Assembly: GCA_024688685.1 (NCBI GenBank)
Contig: JAILDX010000040.1
Span: 92,366-156,365, forward strand
Direction of reading: 5' to 3'
From: Saccharofermentans sp.
GTDB taxonomy: Bacteria; Bacillota; Clostridia; Saccharofermentanales; Saccharofermentanaceae
DNA length: 64,000 nucleotides
Under the pieces are notes generated by a model. The model did not search any database and was not told the origin of the DNA. It worked only from the letters and a program-made list of their open reading frames with translations. The position numbers and the translations under genes are program-made. Positions 42,437 to 50,364 of this stretch are shown piece by piece (position 1 is the stretch's first letter; each line of letters begins with the position of its first letter).

Positions 42437-43665
42437 TATATCTCCTCCTCATAACTTGCAAGATAATCATCAACTGTATCACCGCGCTTTACGAGCGCCA
42501 TCGTGCCGTCATAACGGCATGATACTATCCTGCATCCTGTCTGTATAAATGGCGGCTTCATAACATTAGTATATGCACCGCAGTTCTCGAAATAGATTAT
42601 GTCTCCAAAGCTTACCTCTTCGGGCAATGCTCTGTACATGATATCGTCTTCAAGACATGTGTAACCTGTGATATCCGCAGACATGACTGAGACGGAATCC
42701 TTCCCCTTCTTTATAACGTGGGCGGGAAGCTGCTTCTTCTTACCCATCTCGCCCATCTGGTGAACGCTTCCGTCTGTCATGGCAATGTTCCTGCCGCGTA
42801 CTGTCTTAATGCCGATTACACTTACCGCATACATCATCGTGTTTGCGATTATCGTGCTCCCGGGCTCAACGATGAGCAGCGGTCTTGAAGATGGGGGAAG
42901 ATCTCCGTACTTCTCTCTGAACACGCCTGCAACTACCTCGGCATACTGTGAGAAGCTAGGTATATCCTGACCGAACTGCGCAGCCAGCGGCGCTGCCACA
43001 TGACCGAACATACCGCTTCCGAGATCGATTATCTTTCTCTCGCCATCGCGCAGAAGTGTATCTGCATACATCGTCATCTTTTCCGCTCTTGCCTTCCACG
43101 CCTCAATTGAACGCGAACCGCCCAGATGGAAATGAAGACCGATTATCTTTATATTCCTGCTCTCTCTTGCATGGTCGATTGCGATACTTGTCTCGGGTGA
43201 CAGGACATCGAAACCGAATCTCGAGTTCTTCTTCGTACCGATATCGATGTTTAGCCTGAAGCCTATCGTTACATCTTTATCGAGTCCTTCTGCAGCGGCA
43301 ATAACGCGGTCAAGTTCATACTTATTATCCACCATGATGACAGCCCCGTCAGAAGCCATCTCCTCTATTCCGTTCCACTTTCCTGGACCGTTTACGATTA
43401 TCTTTGAAGGCTCAAAACCATATCTCTTCGCCATATGGTATTCCATATCGGAAACGACCTCAGAATAACCGCCGAGCTTCAGCACTTCCTTACAGCACGC
43501 GGGCATGTAATTCGTCTTGTATGAATATGCGATCTCAAAGTTGTCATAGATCTCCGTATATGCATTCTTCAGTTCCTTATAGTTGCTTATGAACTCATCA
43601 ACATAAAATGCGTAAAACGGCGTGCCGAATTTCTTTGCGATCCTGTCTATGTTTTCAGGTGTCAT
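42436..43665 (-). CDS. PLP-dependent decarboxylase of the LysA/ODC (fold III) family
   Basis: A 409-residue enzyme. The PLP lysine lies in FEIAYSYKTNYMPA (about residue 50); HFHLGG near 180, LDLGSG-like IIDLGSGM near 216 and EPGSTI near 269 build the phosphate and substrate sites; GYTCLEDDIMYR near 330 is the Cys-x-x-x-Asp block contributed across the dimer. It is not likely to be the housekeeping diaminopimelate decarboxylase, since it lies within the polysaccharide cluster and is coupled to an ATP-grasp gene. Related enzymes decarboxylate free or carrier-bound amino acids (for example BtrK). The substrate cannot be read. Confidence 0.8.
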   Translation of the reverse strand: MTPENIDRIAKKFGTPFYAFYVDEFISNYKELKNAYTEIYDNFEIAYSYKTNYMPACCKEVLKLGGYSEVVSDMEYHMAKRYGFEPSKIIVNGPGKWNGIEEMASDGAVIMVDNKYELDRVIAAAEGLDKDVTIGFRLNIDIGTKKNSRFGFDVLSPETSIAIDHARESRNIKIIGLHFHLGGSRSIEAWKARAEKMTMYADTLLRDGERKIIDLGSGMFGHVAAPLAAQFGQDIPSFSQYAEVVAGVFREKYGDLPPSSRPLLIVEPGSTIIANTMMYAVSVIGIKTVRGRNIAMTDGSVHQMGEMGKKKQLPAHVIKKGKDSVSVMSADITGYTCLEDDIMYRALPEEVSFGDIIYFENCGAYTNVMKPPFIQTGCRIVSCRYDGTMALVKRGDTVDDYLASYEEEI

Positions 43666-45410
43666 ACTGTCTCCCTCTCATACTTGATAACCTTGCCGGA
43701 GCGCCCGTTCTCGAACTCACCGGTATATGTGTAATTCTCTTCTATAAACTCAATAAGTCTTCCGTAGTAAGGCTCATATAATTCCTTCTGCTGGCCCGCA
43801 GTATCAAATCTCTGCGGTATATCCACGATCAGTACATTATCGGGGATATTGTCCTCTTCTGCAAGATAAGTGAGGAATACCTCCTCGTTATCGAAACCGT
43901 ATGTCTCAACATCAAAACATCCCCACGTACTCGGGATCTTCGGCGTCATATCGACCATCATATATGAATAGCAGCAGTGATAAAGTATCATAACGCTCTC
44001 GTCCTTCTCTTCGAGCGATGCCATAAGCGCTCCGAGATCTTCAAGATGTTCCTTGCGGTCCGCGGTTGTATAGAGTCCCTTGTATAAACCGCTCTCAACA
44101 CGTGTGTTCAGTTTCGAATACGGGTCGTCCCTGTATACTCCGCGGTAGAAGCAGAGTATCTCACTTGCAACGGCAAAGATAACGAGCGAATAGACCATTA
44201 CAGACGATAACCTCGGTCCGCTGAAAGAGGATGCCGATTCTGCCATCATGATGACACTTGCAACGGCCGCGAATAAAAGGCCGTTTATCGCCTGAGCAGG
44301 ACCTCCTCCCGTCGAGAATGAAAGCACAAAATAAACGAGAAGGCCGAGTCCGAATTCAAGTATAAACTCCCTTATCCTCGCAGCACCAGACTCAGATAAA
44401 AAGACTGCCGCAGGTGCGATGAATATCATGCAGAAGATAAAGTTCATAACAGCTTTCACTCCACCCTGAACGGCACAGAAATATCCGCACACAAGAGGAT
44501 ACAGGACAGTCATGCATATTGCTGCCGGGCGCGTCTTTCTGACCGCGGCTGTTATGGTCATGGCAGCGACCCAGATCATAAAGACGATGCCGAAGTTGCT
44601 GAACGGATCTGTCAGGAATATAAAAGCATCCTTTATCTGGTAAAGGATATGACCTGCTTCAAGGCTGTGCGCTGTATCTGAAGAGAGGATATACTGTATG
44701 TTCTTTATAAGTCCTGAGAAGCCTGTATGAGCAGCGATAAAGATCACGACAGGTACAGCAGTACCGATTCCTCCTGCCGCGTATAACAGACAGCTCTTAA
44801 GTCCCTTTAATGAACGTGACCTGATCAGTATAACAACAGGAAAGATAACGCAGAAATATATCATCGTCGGATAAGCGAGGATGGCAAATGCCATTGCTAT
44901 ACCCATTAGAATAAAATACCTTTTCTTATACTCATCAAATCCCATCATCATGAGGCAGATGGTAAGCGATATAAACGTATTCGCCATATTATTGTACGAG
45001 AAATCGTAGATCTGGAACGGTGAATTGAACCAGAAAAGAAGCGCGGTAAGGAATGCATAAGTTCCTTTTATCCTGCGCGACGCATATCTGAATATTCCAA
45101 AAGCACCGATGCCGTTAAGGATCATAAAGCAGATCCTCGAATACAGCTGAAGGCCTTCTCCGTCTTTTACAAATATGGATCTTATAAGATAGAAGGGAGC
45201 CATGATGAGGCTGTCAGTCGCCATTACTTCCCACATATCTCCAAACGGGATATTACCCTTGATAAGACGGTATCCTATCGAATTGTAAAATGCCTCGTCA
45301 GATGTCTCAACGCCGTGAACCAGTCTGTTGACGAACAATATCAGCATGACCGCCGATACAGCTGCCGCAAACAGGTATTCCGCTTTGATCTTACTTCTGA
45401 GATTATCCAT
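43662..45410 (-). CDS. GT-C-like membrane glycosyltransferase of the three-component module
   Basis: A 582-residue protein with about ten to twelve membrane helices. TSDEAFYNSIGYRLIKG near residue 37 carries the acidic GT-C signature in the first outer loop; PFGDMWE follows, and a soluble C-terminal part contains PKIPSTWGCFD. It is the paralogue of the isolated protein at 4497-6248. Here it lies four bases after two EmrE-like half-transporters and close to an ArnC/GtrB-like transferase, which together would charge, flip and transfer a lipid-linked sugar. The acceptor could be the growing polysaccharide or a wall polymer. Confidence 0.75.
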   Translation of the reverse strand: MDNLRSKIKAEYLFAAAVSAVMLILFVNRLVHGVETSDEAFYNSIGYRLIKGNIPFGDMWEVMATDSLIMAPFYLIRSIFVKDGEGLQLYSRICFMILNGIGAFGIFRYASRRIKGTYAFLTALLFWFNSPFQIYDFSYNNMANTFISLTICLMMMGFDEYKKRYFILMGIAMAFAILAYPTMIYFCVIFPVVILIRSRSLKGLKSCLLYAAGGIGTAVPVVIFIAAHTGFSGLIKNIQYILSSDTAHSLEAGHILYQIKDAFIFLTDPFSNFGIVFMIWVAAMTITAAVRKTRPAAICMTVLYPLVCGYFCAVQGGVKAVMNFIFCMIFIAPAAVFLSESGAARIREFILEFGLGLLVYFVLSFSTGGGPAQAINGLLFAAVASVIMMAESASSFSGPRLSSVMVYSLVIFAVASEILCFYRGVYRDDPYSKLNTRVESGLYKGLYTTADRKEHLEDLGALMASLEEKDESVMILYHCCYSYMMVDMTPKIPSTWGCFDVETYGFDNEEVFLTYLAEEDNIPDNVLIVDIPQRFDTAGQQKELYEPYYGRLIEFIEENYTYTGEFENGRSGKVIKYERETV

Positions 45411-45413
45411 GTT

Positions 45414-45749
45414 TTACAACCCGAACAGAGCTACCCCGACTACAATGATGATGTTTCCGATGACACGCTTTTTGGTAAGCTTTTCCTTAAGGAATATCCT
45501 GCTTAATATCATTACGTAAAAATACACAAGTGACTCAAGTACCGCACCATATTTAAAGGGCATTCCCTTATATGCGATGACCATAAGTATCATACATGCA
45601 AAAGTCATTCCGTATCCGCAGATAACGTAAGGATTGAGGTACTCTTTTATCTTGGACGTGCGCTCAATACTGCTGCTCTTCTTGAGCAGTATCTGTGAGA
45701 AAGCGGACAGCACGCCGGAAAACATCGCGATAAGGATATATTTAATCAT
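45414..45749 (-). CDS. EmrE-like small membrane transporter, half-flippase B
   Basis: A 111-residue protein with four membrane helices of the SMR/EamA type. It ends with the typical FLKEKLTKKRVIGNIIIVVGVALFG block of this fold. It is encoded as a pair with the next gene, overlapping by eight bases. Paired four-helix proteins next to an ArnC-like transferase resemble ArnE/ArnF, which flip undecaprenyl-phosphate-aminoarabinose across the membrane. A similar role for another polyprenyl-phosphate sugar is inferred here. Confidence 0.75.
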   Translation of the reverse strand: MIKYILIAMFSGVLSAFSQILLKKSSSIERTSKIKEYLNPYVICGYGMTFACMILMVIAYKGMPFKYGAVLESLVYFYVMILSRIFLKEKLTKKRVIGNIIIVVGVALFGL

Positions 45750-46080
45750 CTGACGACACCATCCATATTCCGAAGATTATGAGCACCGCGCCGACTATGT
45801 TCATGATCGTTATGCTCTCACCAAAAAGGAGCAGCGACCAGATCAGTCCGAGAACGACCGTAACACCCTTGTTGCTCATCGCGACAACTAACGGAAATCT
45901 CTTTAATGCCTGCTGCCAGATAAGCGCATAGACGCCAAGGAAAAAGCACTCTATGAACATAAAAAGCAGCGTTCTCCATAACTCGGACTGTCCTGAAGCT
46001 ATCTTGGCAAAGACCGAGACAAAAGAGTAAATGATAAAGGCAAAATATAAAAGCCCGTAATCTTTGATCTTAGTCGTCAT
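45742..46080 (-). CDS. EmrE-like small membrane transporter, half-flippase A
   Basis: A four-helix SMR/EamA-type protein of about 112 residues, ending in FGESITIMNIVGAVLIIFGIWM. ATG 46080 (MTTKIKD) is taken as start, with GTG 46092 as alternative; both lie inside the end of the GT2 gene, so translation is coupled. With its neighbour it is best read as an ArnE/ArnF-like heterodimeric flippase. Confidence 0.75.
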   Translation of the reverse strand: MTTKIKDYGLLYFAFIIYSFVSVFAKIASGQSELWRTLLFMFIECFFLGVYALIWQQALKRFPLVVAMSNKGVTVVLGLIWSLLLFGESITIMNIVGAVLIIFGIWMVSSDD

Positions 46081-47020
46081 TATCCTTAACACTTATCTCG
46101 TCAGAGATTATAAAAACAGGCCTTCTTCTTGCACTCTCATAAGCTCGCCACAGATACTCTGCAATGATGCCCAGAGAGATGTTCGTAATACCGAAACCCA
46201 TTCCCATGATGCTTGCCAGCGTTGAATAACCGATAGGAACCGAGGGATTGAATATCCTGTTGATCAGTGTCACGATGCCGATAACAACACCAATGAAGAA
46301 CACGACACCTCCGATTATGCTTACAAGCCTTATTGGCATAAATGAGAACGCAACGAAAGAGTCTATGAGAAGCTTTATCTTCTTTCCAAAAGTCCATTTC
46401 GATGTTCCAGCAGCGCGCTGCTTGTAATCAAGTGATACACAGTATGACTTGAAGCCCGCATCCATTATCTGCAGCATGATGGAAGAATTGGATTCAACGT
46501 TCATGCGCAGGAGTTCTATTATCTTGTGATTGAAAACGATCGTGCTCGTACCGCCTGATGCATAATTCTTTACCGCGTACTTGCGCATCATCCACGAGTA
46601 CATCTTTGAGAACGCTCTGTTAGCAGAAGAAACGCCTACGCTCTTTTTCTCGACATATACGGCATCATAGCCTTCATCTGCGATCTTATGGTAAGACAGC
46701 GGGATAAGCTCAAGAGGTTCCTGAAGATCGCTTCCGAGCCATGTACAGATGCTGTATGATGCCTTGGCAACGCCGGCTCTTATAGCAGCATGTGATCCGA
46801 AGTTCTTTGAAAGTTCAACGAGCTTGACCTTGCGTGCATTCTCAAAACTATATGCCTTTATGAGCTCCGAAGATCTGTCAACAGAACCGTCGTTAACAAA
46901 GACGATCTCTATATCAAAATCAAGTGTTCCGATAAACTTATCGAACTCGCTGCAGAAAAGCTCAATTCCCTCTTCTTCGTTCAGGAAGGGAACTATTATC
47001 GACATGCCGCCGTCAATCAT
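46070..47020 (-). CDS. ArnC/GtrB-like polyprenyl-phosphate glycosyltransferase (GT2)
   Basis: A 316-residue GT2 enzyme: the nucleotide-binding start SIIVPFLNEEEGIE, VNDGSVDRS near residue 43, the acidic GSDLQEPLELIP near 95 (equivalent to DADLQ in ArnC/DPM), and two C-terminal membrane helices (about 228-250 and 262-285). Such enzymes transfer a sugar from a nucleotide to polyprenyl phosphate on the inner membrane face. GAGG precedes the ATG; the start overlaps the previous stop (ATGA). With the two half-flippases and the GT-C protein downstream it forms a complete three-component system. Confidence 0.88.
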   Translation of the reverse strand: MIDGGMSIIVPFLNEEEGIELFCSEFDKFIGTLDFDIEIVFVNDGSVDRSSELIKAYSFENARKVKLVELSKNFGSHAAIRAGVAKASYSICTWLGSDLQEPLELIPLSYHKIADEGYDAVYVEKKSVGVSSANRAFSKMYSWMMRKYAVKNYASGGTSTIVFNHKIIELLRMNVESNSSIMLQIMDAGFKSYCVSLDYKQRAAGTSKWTFGKKIKLLIDSFVAFSFMPIRLVSIIGGVVFFIGVVIGIVTLINRIFNPSVPIGYSTLASIMGMGFGITNISLGIIAEYLWRAYESARRRPVFIISDEISVKDNDD

Positions 47021-47595
47021 TGATCCTCACCTCTGTCTGAATAATCAAAATCACATGTTCCGTCTTCTTTGATCAATACGCGCCCGATAACCTTTGCCGG
47101 AACTCCCGCAGCAATGCTGTAATCAGGGATATCCGAGTTAACGAAACTGTGCGCTCCGATAACGCAGTGTGAACCGATTTTAACGTCCGCGCCGATCATA
47201 GTAAGTGTTCCGATAACAGTATTGTCACCGATACTTACAGGAGCCTTTTTGAAGGGATCCTTACCGCCGGTAACATAGTACTTTGTTGAGTCATGGGTAT
47301 AGATCATAACTCCCGCATCGATGCTTACAAAATTGCCTATCGTAAGCTTCGCACTGCTGCCCTCAAGAATCGTATAAGGTCCCACCCAGCAGTTGTCGCC
47401 GATCTCAACATCACCCATTACGACACACGTATCATAAACGGAAGAGTTCTCTCCGCACTTAAGATAACGTCCCTTGTCGAAGCGGTTGAAGATAAGCTCT
47501 CCGCTGGGAAGAACGCGGTTGTACTTCGCGCGCATATCATCGCGTCTGTCTGCCATCAGTTGGTCAAATAATAACGAAAACTCTTCTTTATTCAT
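47017..47595 (-). CDS. Left-handed beta-helix (hexapeptide) sugar acyltransferase
   Basis: A 192-residue acyltransferase. A helical N-terminus of about 40 residues is followed by hexapeptide repeats (about 50-165), such as VEIGDN, VSIGDNTVIG and VKIGSHCVIGAHS, closing with the usual SIAAGVPAKVIG. The histidine of YTHDSTKYY is a candidate catalytic base. It should transfer an acyl group from acyl-CoA to a hydroxyl or amino group of a nucleotide sugar. Location next to an SDR epimerase/dehydratase and a DegT aminotransferase suggests N-acylation of the amino sugar they make. Confidence 0.8.
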   Translation of the reverse strand: MNKEEFSLLFDQLMADRRDDMRAKYNRVLPSGELIFNRFDKGRYLKCGENSSVYDTCVVMGDVEIGDNCWVGPYTILEGSSAKLTIGNFVSIDAGVMIYTHDSTKYYVTGGKDPFKKAPVSIGDNTVIGTLTMIGADVKIGSHCVIGAHSFVNSDIPDYSIAAGVPAKVIGRVLIKEDGTCDFDYSDRGEDQ

Positions 47596-47599
47596 AATC

Positions 47600-48568
47600 T
47601 CAGATAATGCTGTTGTTCATATACCAGTCGAGCGTCTCTTTTATTCCGTTCTCGAAATCCATTTCGGGTTCGAATCCGAGACACTCCCTCGCCCTTTTGA
47701 TATTCGCACAGAGCTTTCTTACGTCGCTCGGACGGTCCTTAAGATGATCCCATTCGCCCTTATATCCCATGTAGTCGCAAATGCATGAGAGAAGCGCATT
47801 CATCGAGATATCCTTGCCTGTTCCGAGATTGATTATCTTGCCTCTGGACTTCTCGTTCTCATATGCGAGGATAAGACCTCTTACTGTATCCTTTACATAG
47901 ATGAAATCTCTCGTCTGCTCACCGTCTCCGTTGATGACCGGTCTGCCGCCGTTCTTGATCCTCTTTGCAGTTACAGGAATGATCCCTGCGAGAGGGCCCT
48001 CCGCATTCTGGCGGGGACCGTAGTTATTGAAAGGTCTGATGATCGCAATATCAAGATCCTCAACCTTGGAGAATGAGTGGACCATAAGGTCAGCTGCTGC
48101 CTTTCCTGCCGCATACGGAGTCGTAGGATCAGTGGGATGGTTCTCATCCATGGGTGAATACTGCGCTGTTCCGTAAGCCTCAGAGGAAGAAGTGTGGATC
48201 AGCGTCTTGTACGCCTTAACCTTCAGGAGCTCCATCAGGGTATTAGCGATCTCGACATTTACCATATAGGCATCAATGGGATTGAAGAAGGAATAGTTGA
48301 GAGCGATCGTCGCCATATTGAATACGATTTCGATCTCCTCCTTCGCGATGATCGACTGCATTACGCCGAACTGTCTGCAGTCATCCCTGTAGAGAACAAA
48401 ATTGTCGTGCTCCATTGCTTCCTTGATATTCTCCATCTTTCCAAGGAAGAAATTGTCAACACAGACAACCTTGGCAGCACCCTTTGCAAGAAGCGCATCA
48501 CACAGATGGCTGCCTATGAATCCTGCACCGCCGGTAACGAGTATATTCTTTCCGCTTACTGAAGGCAT
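47600..48568 (-). CDS. NAD-dependent nucleotide-sugar epimerase/dehydratase (extended SDR)
   Basis: A 322-residue extended short-chain dehydrogenase: NAD-binding ILVTGGAGFIGSHL at the start, MATIALNYSFFNP near 85, the catalytic triad Ser with YAAGKAAAD (Tyr-x-x-x-Lys) near residue 151, and RPFNNYGPRQN near 177. The Glu after the Thr/Ser segment (SSSEAYGT) is that of the SEAYG subgroup that includes LegB-like and related 4,6-dehydratases. With the adjacent DegT aminotransferase this suggests synthesis of a 4-amino-4,6-dideoxy sugar, though epimerase activity is also possible. Confidence 0.8.
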   Translation of the reverse strand: MPSVSGKNILVTGGAGFIGSHLCDALLAKGAAKVVCVDNFFLGKMENIKEAMEHDNFVLYRDDCRQFGVMQSIIAKEEIEIVFNMATIALNYSFFNPIDAYMVNVEIANTLMELLKVKAYKTLIHTSSSEAYGTAQYSPMDENHPTDPTTPYAAGKAAADLMVHSFSKVEDLDIAIIRPFNNYGPRQNAEGPLAGIIPVTAKRIKNGGRPVINGDGEQTRDFIYVKDTVRGLILAYENEKSRGKIINLGTGKDISMNALLSCICDYMGYKGEWDHLKDRPSDVRKLCANIKRARECLGFEPEMDFENGIKETLDWYMNNSII

Positions 48569-48583
48569 ATCCTTACCTCCTCC

Positions 48584-49807
48584 TTACATTGAACTGATCG
48601 TCTTGCCGATCGTATCTATGATGTACTCCTGATCCTCTGCTGTAATTCCGACATAGAGCGGCAGCGTGATCGACAGGTGATCACATGCATAAGCATTGAT
48701 CATGTCTTCAGGCTTATATCCGAATCTGTTGCGGTAGTAGCCGAGCATGTGTACCGCATGAGTTCCCTGTCTTGTCGCGATGCCGATATCCTCCAGTTTC
48801 TGGAGAAGGATGTTGCGGTATTCGCCGCCCTCTTTTATGGAGGACAGACCGAGTGCCTTATAGTCGAGCATACATACATAAGACTGATATGTATGGAAAT
48901 AACCTTCAGGCTCAACAGGAGTCCTGAACACCTTAAGACGGTCATTGATGAGACCGTTATAGATCTCTGCACCCTTGCGCTTTGCATCGATGATCATATC
49001 CAGTTTCTTGATCTGAGCAAGGCCCATAGCGCCCTGGATATCAGTCATACGGTAATTAAAGCCTGCTTCATTGAACTCAGGAAGAAGGAAACCCTTTCCC
49101 TTATCACGTGCATCTGCAGATACAGTACTTCCGTGTGTACGGAGCTCCCTCATCCTCTTTGCGAGAGCAGGATCATCCGTAAGCACCATTCCGCCCTCCC
49201 CTGTCGTAATAGACTTGCGGGGATGGAAGCTGATGCATGATGTATTGCCGAACGCACCCTGATGAGTATCGCCGATCTTAGCACCTAAAGCGCAGGCAGC
49301 ATCTTCAACGACCTTCAGTCCGTATTCCTTCGCGATCTCATTTACTTCAAGGATATTGCAGCAGAGACCGAACTCGTGTACGGGAACGATTCCCCAGAGA
49401 ACGTTGCCTGTCTCCTTGTTGACCAGTTTGCCGTCCTTCTTCCCGTATGTGGAAGCAATAGTCTCTTTTAATCGATCGACATCTATATTAAATGTGTTCT
49501 GATCGATATCGGTCATAACAGGAGTTGCGCCTGTCAGAACGATTGAGTTCTCTGTTGCCACAAAGGTAAACGCCGGAGCTATCGCATCCATTCCCGCTCC
49601 GAGTCCTTCCGCCACCATTGCGAGATGGAGTGCAGTCGTACAGGATGTGGTAGCAACACCTTCTTTTATTCCTTCATGAGCGGCAACTGCCTGTTCGAAC
49701 TTTGCAACTGACGGTCCCTGTGCTACCCATCCGGAGTCGAGCGCACCGGAGATCATGCTGAGTTCTTCTTCTGTAAAGTACGGTTTTGTTACCGGATATT
49801 TAGCCAT
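48584..49807 (-). CDS. DegT/DnrJ-type nucleotide-sugar aminotransferase
   Basis: A 407-residue PLP aminotransferase that converts a keto-sugar nucleotide to an amino sugar using glutamate. TTSCTTALHL is the cofactor-phosphate loop, VVEDAACALGA near residue 185 holds the Asp, and SFHPRKSITTGEGGM near 213 the PLP Lys; NYRMTDIQGAMGLAQ follows. ATG 49807 (MAKYPV) has GGAAAG eight bases upstream; an in-frame GTG at 49816 is the alternative. It differs from the other DegT protein at 50365-51561, so two distinct amino sugars or positions are expected. Confidence 0.85.
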   Translation of the reverse strand: MAKYPVTKPYFTEEELSMISGALDSGWVAQGPSVAKFEQAVAAHEGIKEGVATTSCTTALHLAMVAEGLGAGMDAIAPAFTFVATENSIVLTGATPVMTDIDQNTFNIDVDRLKETIASTYGKKDGKLVNKETGNVLWGIVPVHEFGLCCNILEVNEIAKEYGLKVVEDAACALGAKIGDTHQGAFGNTSCISFHPRKSITTGEGGMVLTDDPALAKRMRELRTHGSTVSADARDKGKGFLLPEFNEAGFNYRMTDIQGAMGLAQIKKLDMIIDAKRKGAEIYNGLINDRLKVFRTPVEPEGYFHTYQSYVCMLDYKALGLSSIKEGGEYRNILLQKLEDIGIATRQGTHAVHMLGYYRNRFGYKPEDMINAYACDHLSITLPLYVGITAEDQEYIIDTIGKTISSM

Positions 49808-49812
49808 CAGGA

Positions 49813-50364
49813 TCACTTTCCTTCCAATTCATTTAAGTCATACTGCTCGCCGCATTCTGTGCACTTGCCGTTTGCGTCAAGCTTGAATCCGCATCTGCAA
49901 ACCCATCCGATCTGATGAGCAGGATTGCCGACAACGAGAGCATATGGACGAACATCTTTTGTAACGACGCTTCCGGAACCTACCGTACCGAACTCGCCGA
50001 TCGTGATGCCGCATCTGATAGTTGCGTTTGCTCCGATGGAGGCACCCTTCTTTACAAGTGTCTCTGTGATGCGCCATTCAGTATTGAATGACCTGGGATA
50101 CATATCATTTGTAAATGTCATTGAAGGACCAAGGAATACATCGTCCTCAACAGTAACTCCGTGATAGACATTTACATTGTTCTGTACCTTAACGCGGTTG
50201 CCGATCTTTACATGCTCATCAATATAAACGTTCTTGCTGATGATGCAGTTCTCGCCTATCTCCGCATTCTCTCTTACCTGCGCCTGGTTCCAGATCCTGG
50301 TTCCCTTGCCGATCTTTGCGCCGTCGCTTACTTCCGCTGTGGGATGAATAAATACGCCTTCCAT
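49813..50364 (-). CDS. wbpD: UDP-2-acetamido-3-amino-uronate N-acetyltransferase (WbpD/WlbB-like)
   Basis: A 183-residue hexapeptide-repeat acetyltransferase that N-acetylates the 3-amino group of UDP-GlcNAc(3NH2)A. The coils run from IHPTAEVSDGAKIGKGTRIW to the end of about residue 150, with FTNDMYPRS as the expected catalytic segment near 87. A C-terminal four-cysteine knuckle (VCRCGFKL and CTECG) is typical of this subfamily. It directly abuts the wbpE-like gene and belongs to the four-gene block for UDP-ManNAc(3NAc)A. Confidence 0.88.
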   Translation of the reverse strand: MEGVFIHPTAEVSDGAKIGKGTRIWNQAQVRENAEIGENCIISKNVYIDEHVKIGNRVKVQNNVNVYHGVTVEDDVFLGPSMTFTNDMYPRSFNTEWRITETLVKKGASIGANATIRCGITIGEFGTVGSGSVVTKDVRPYALVVGNPAHQIGWVCRCGFKLDANGKCTECGEQYDLNELEGK

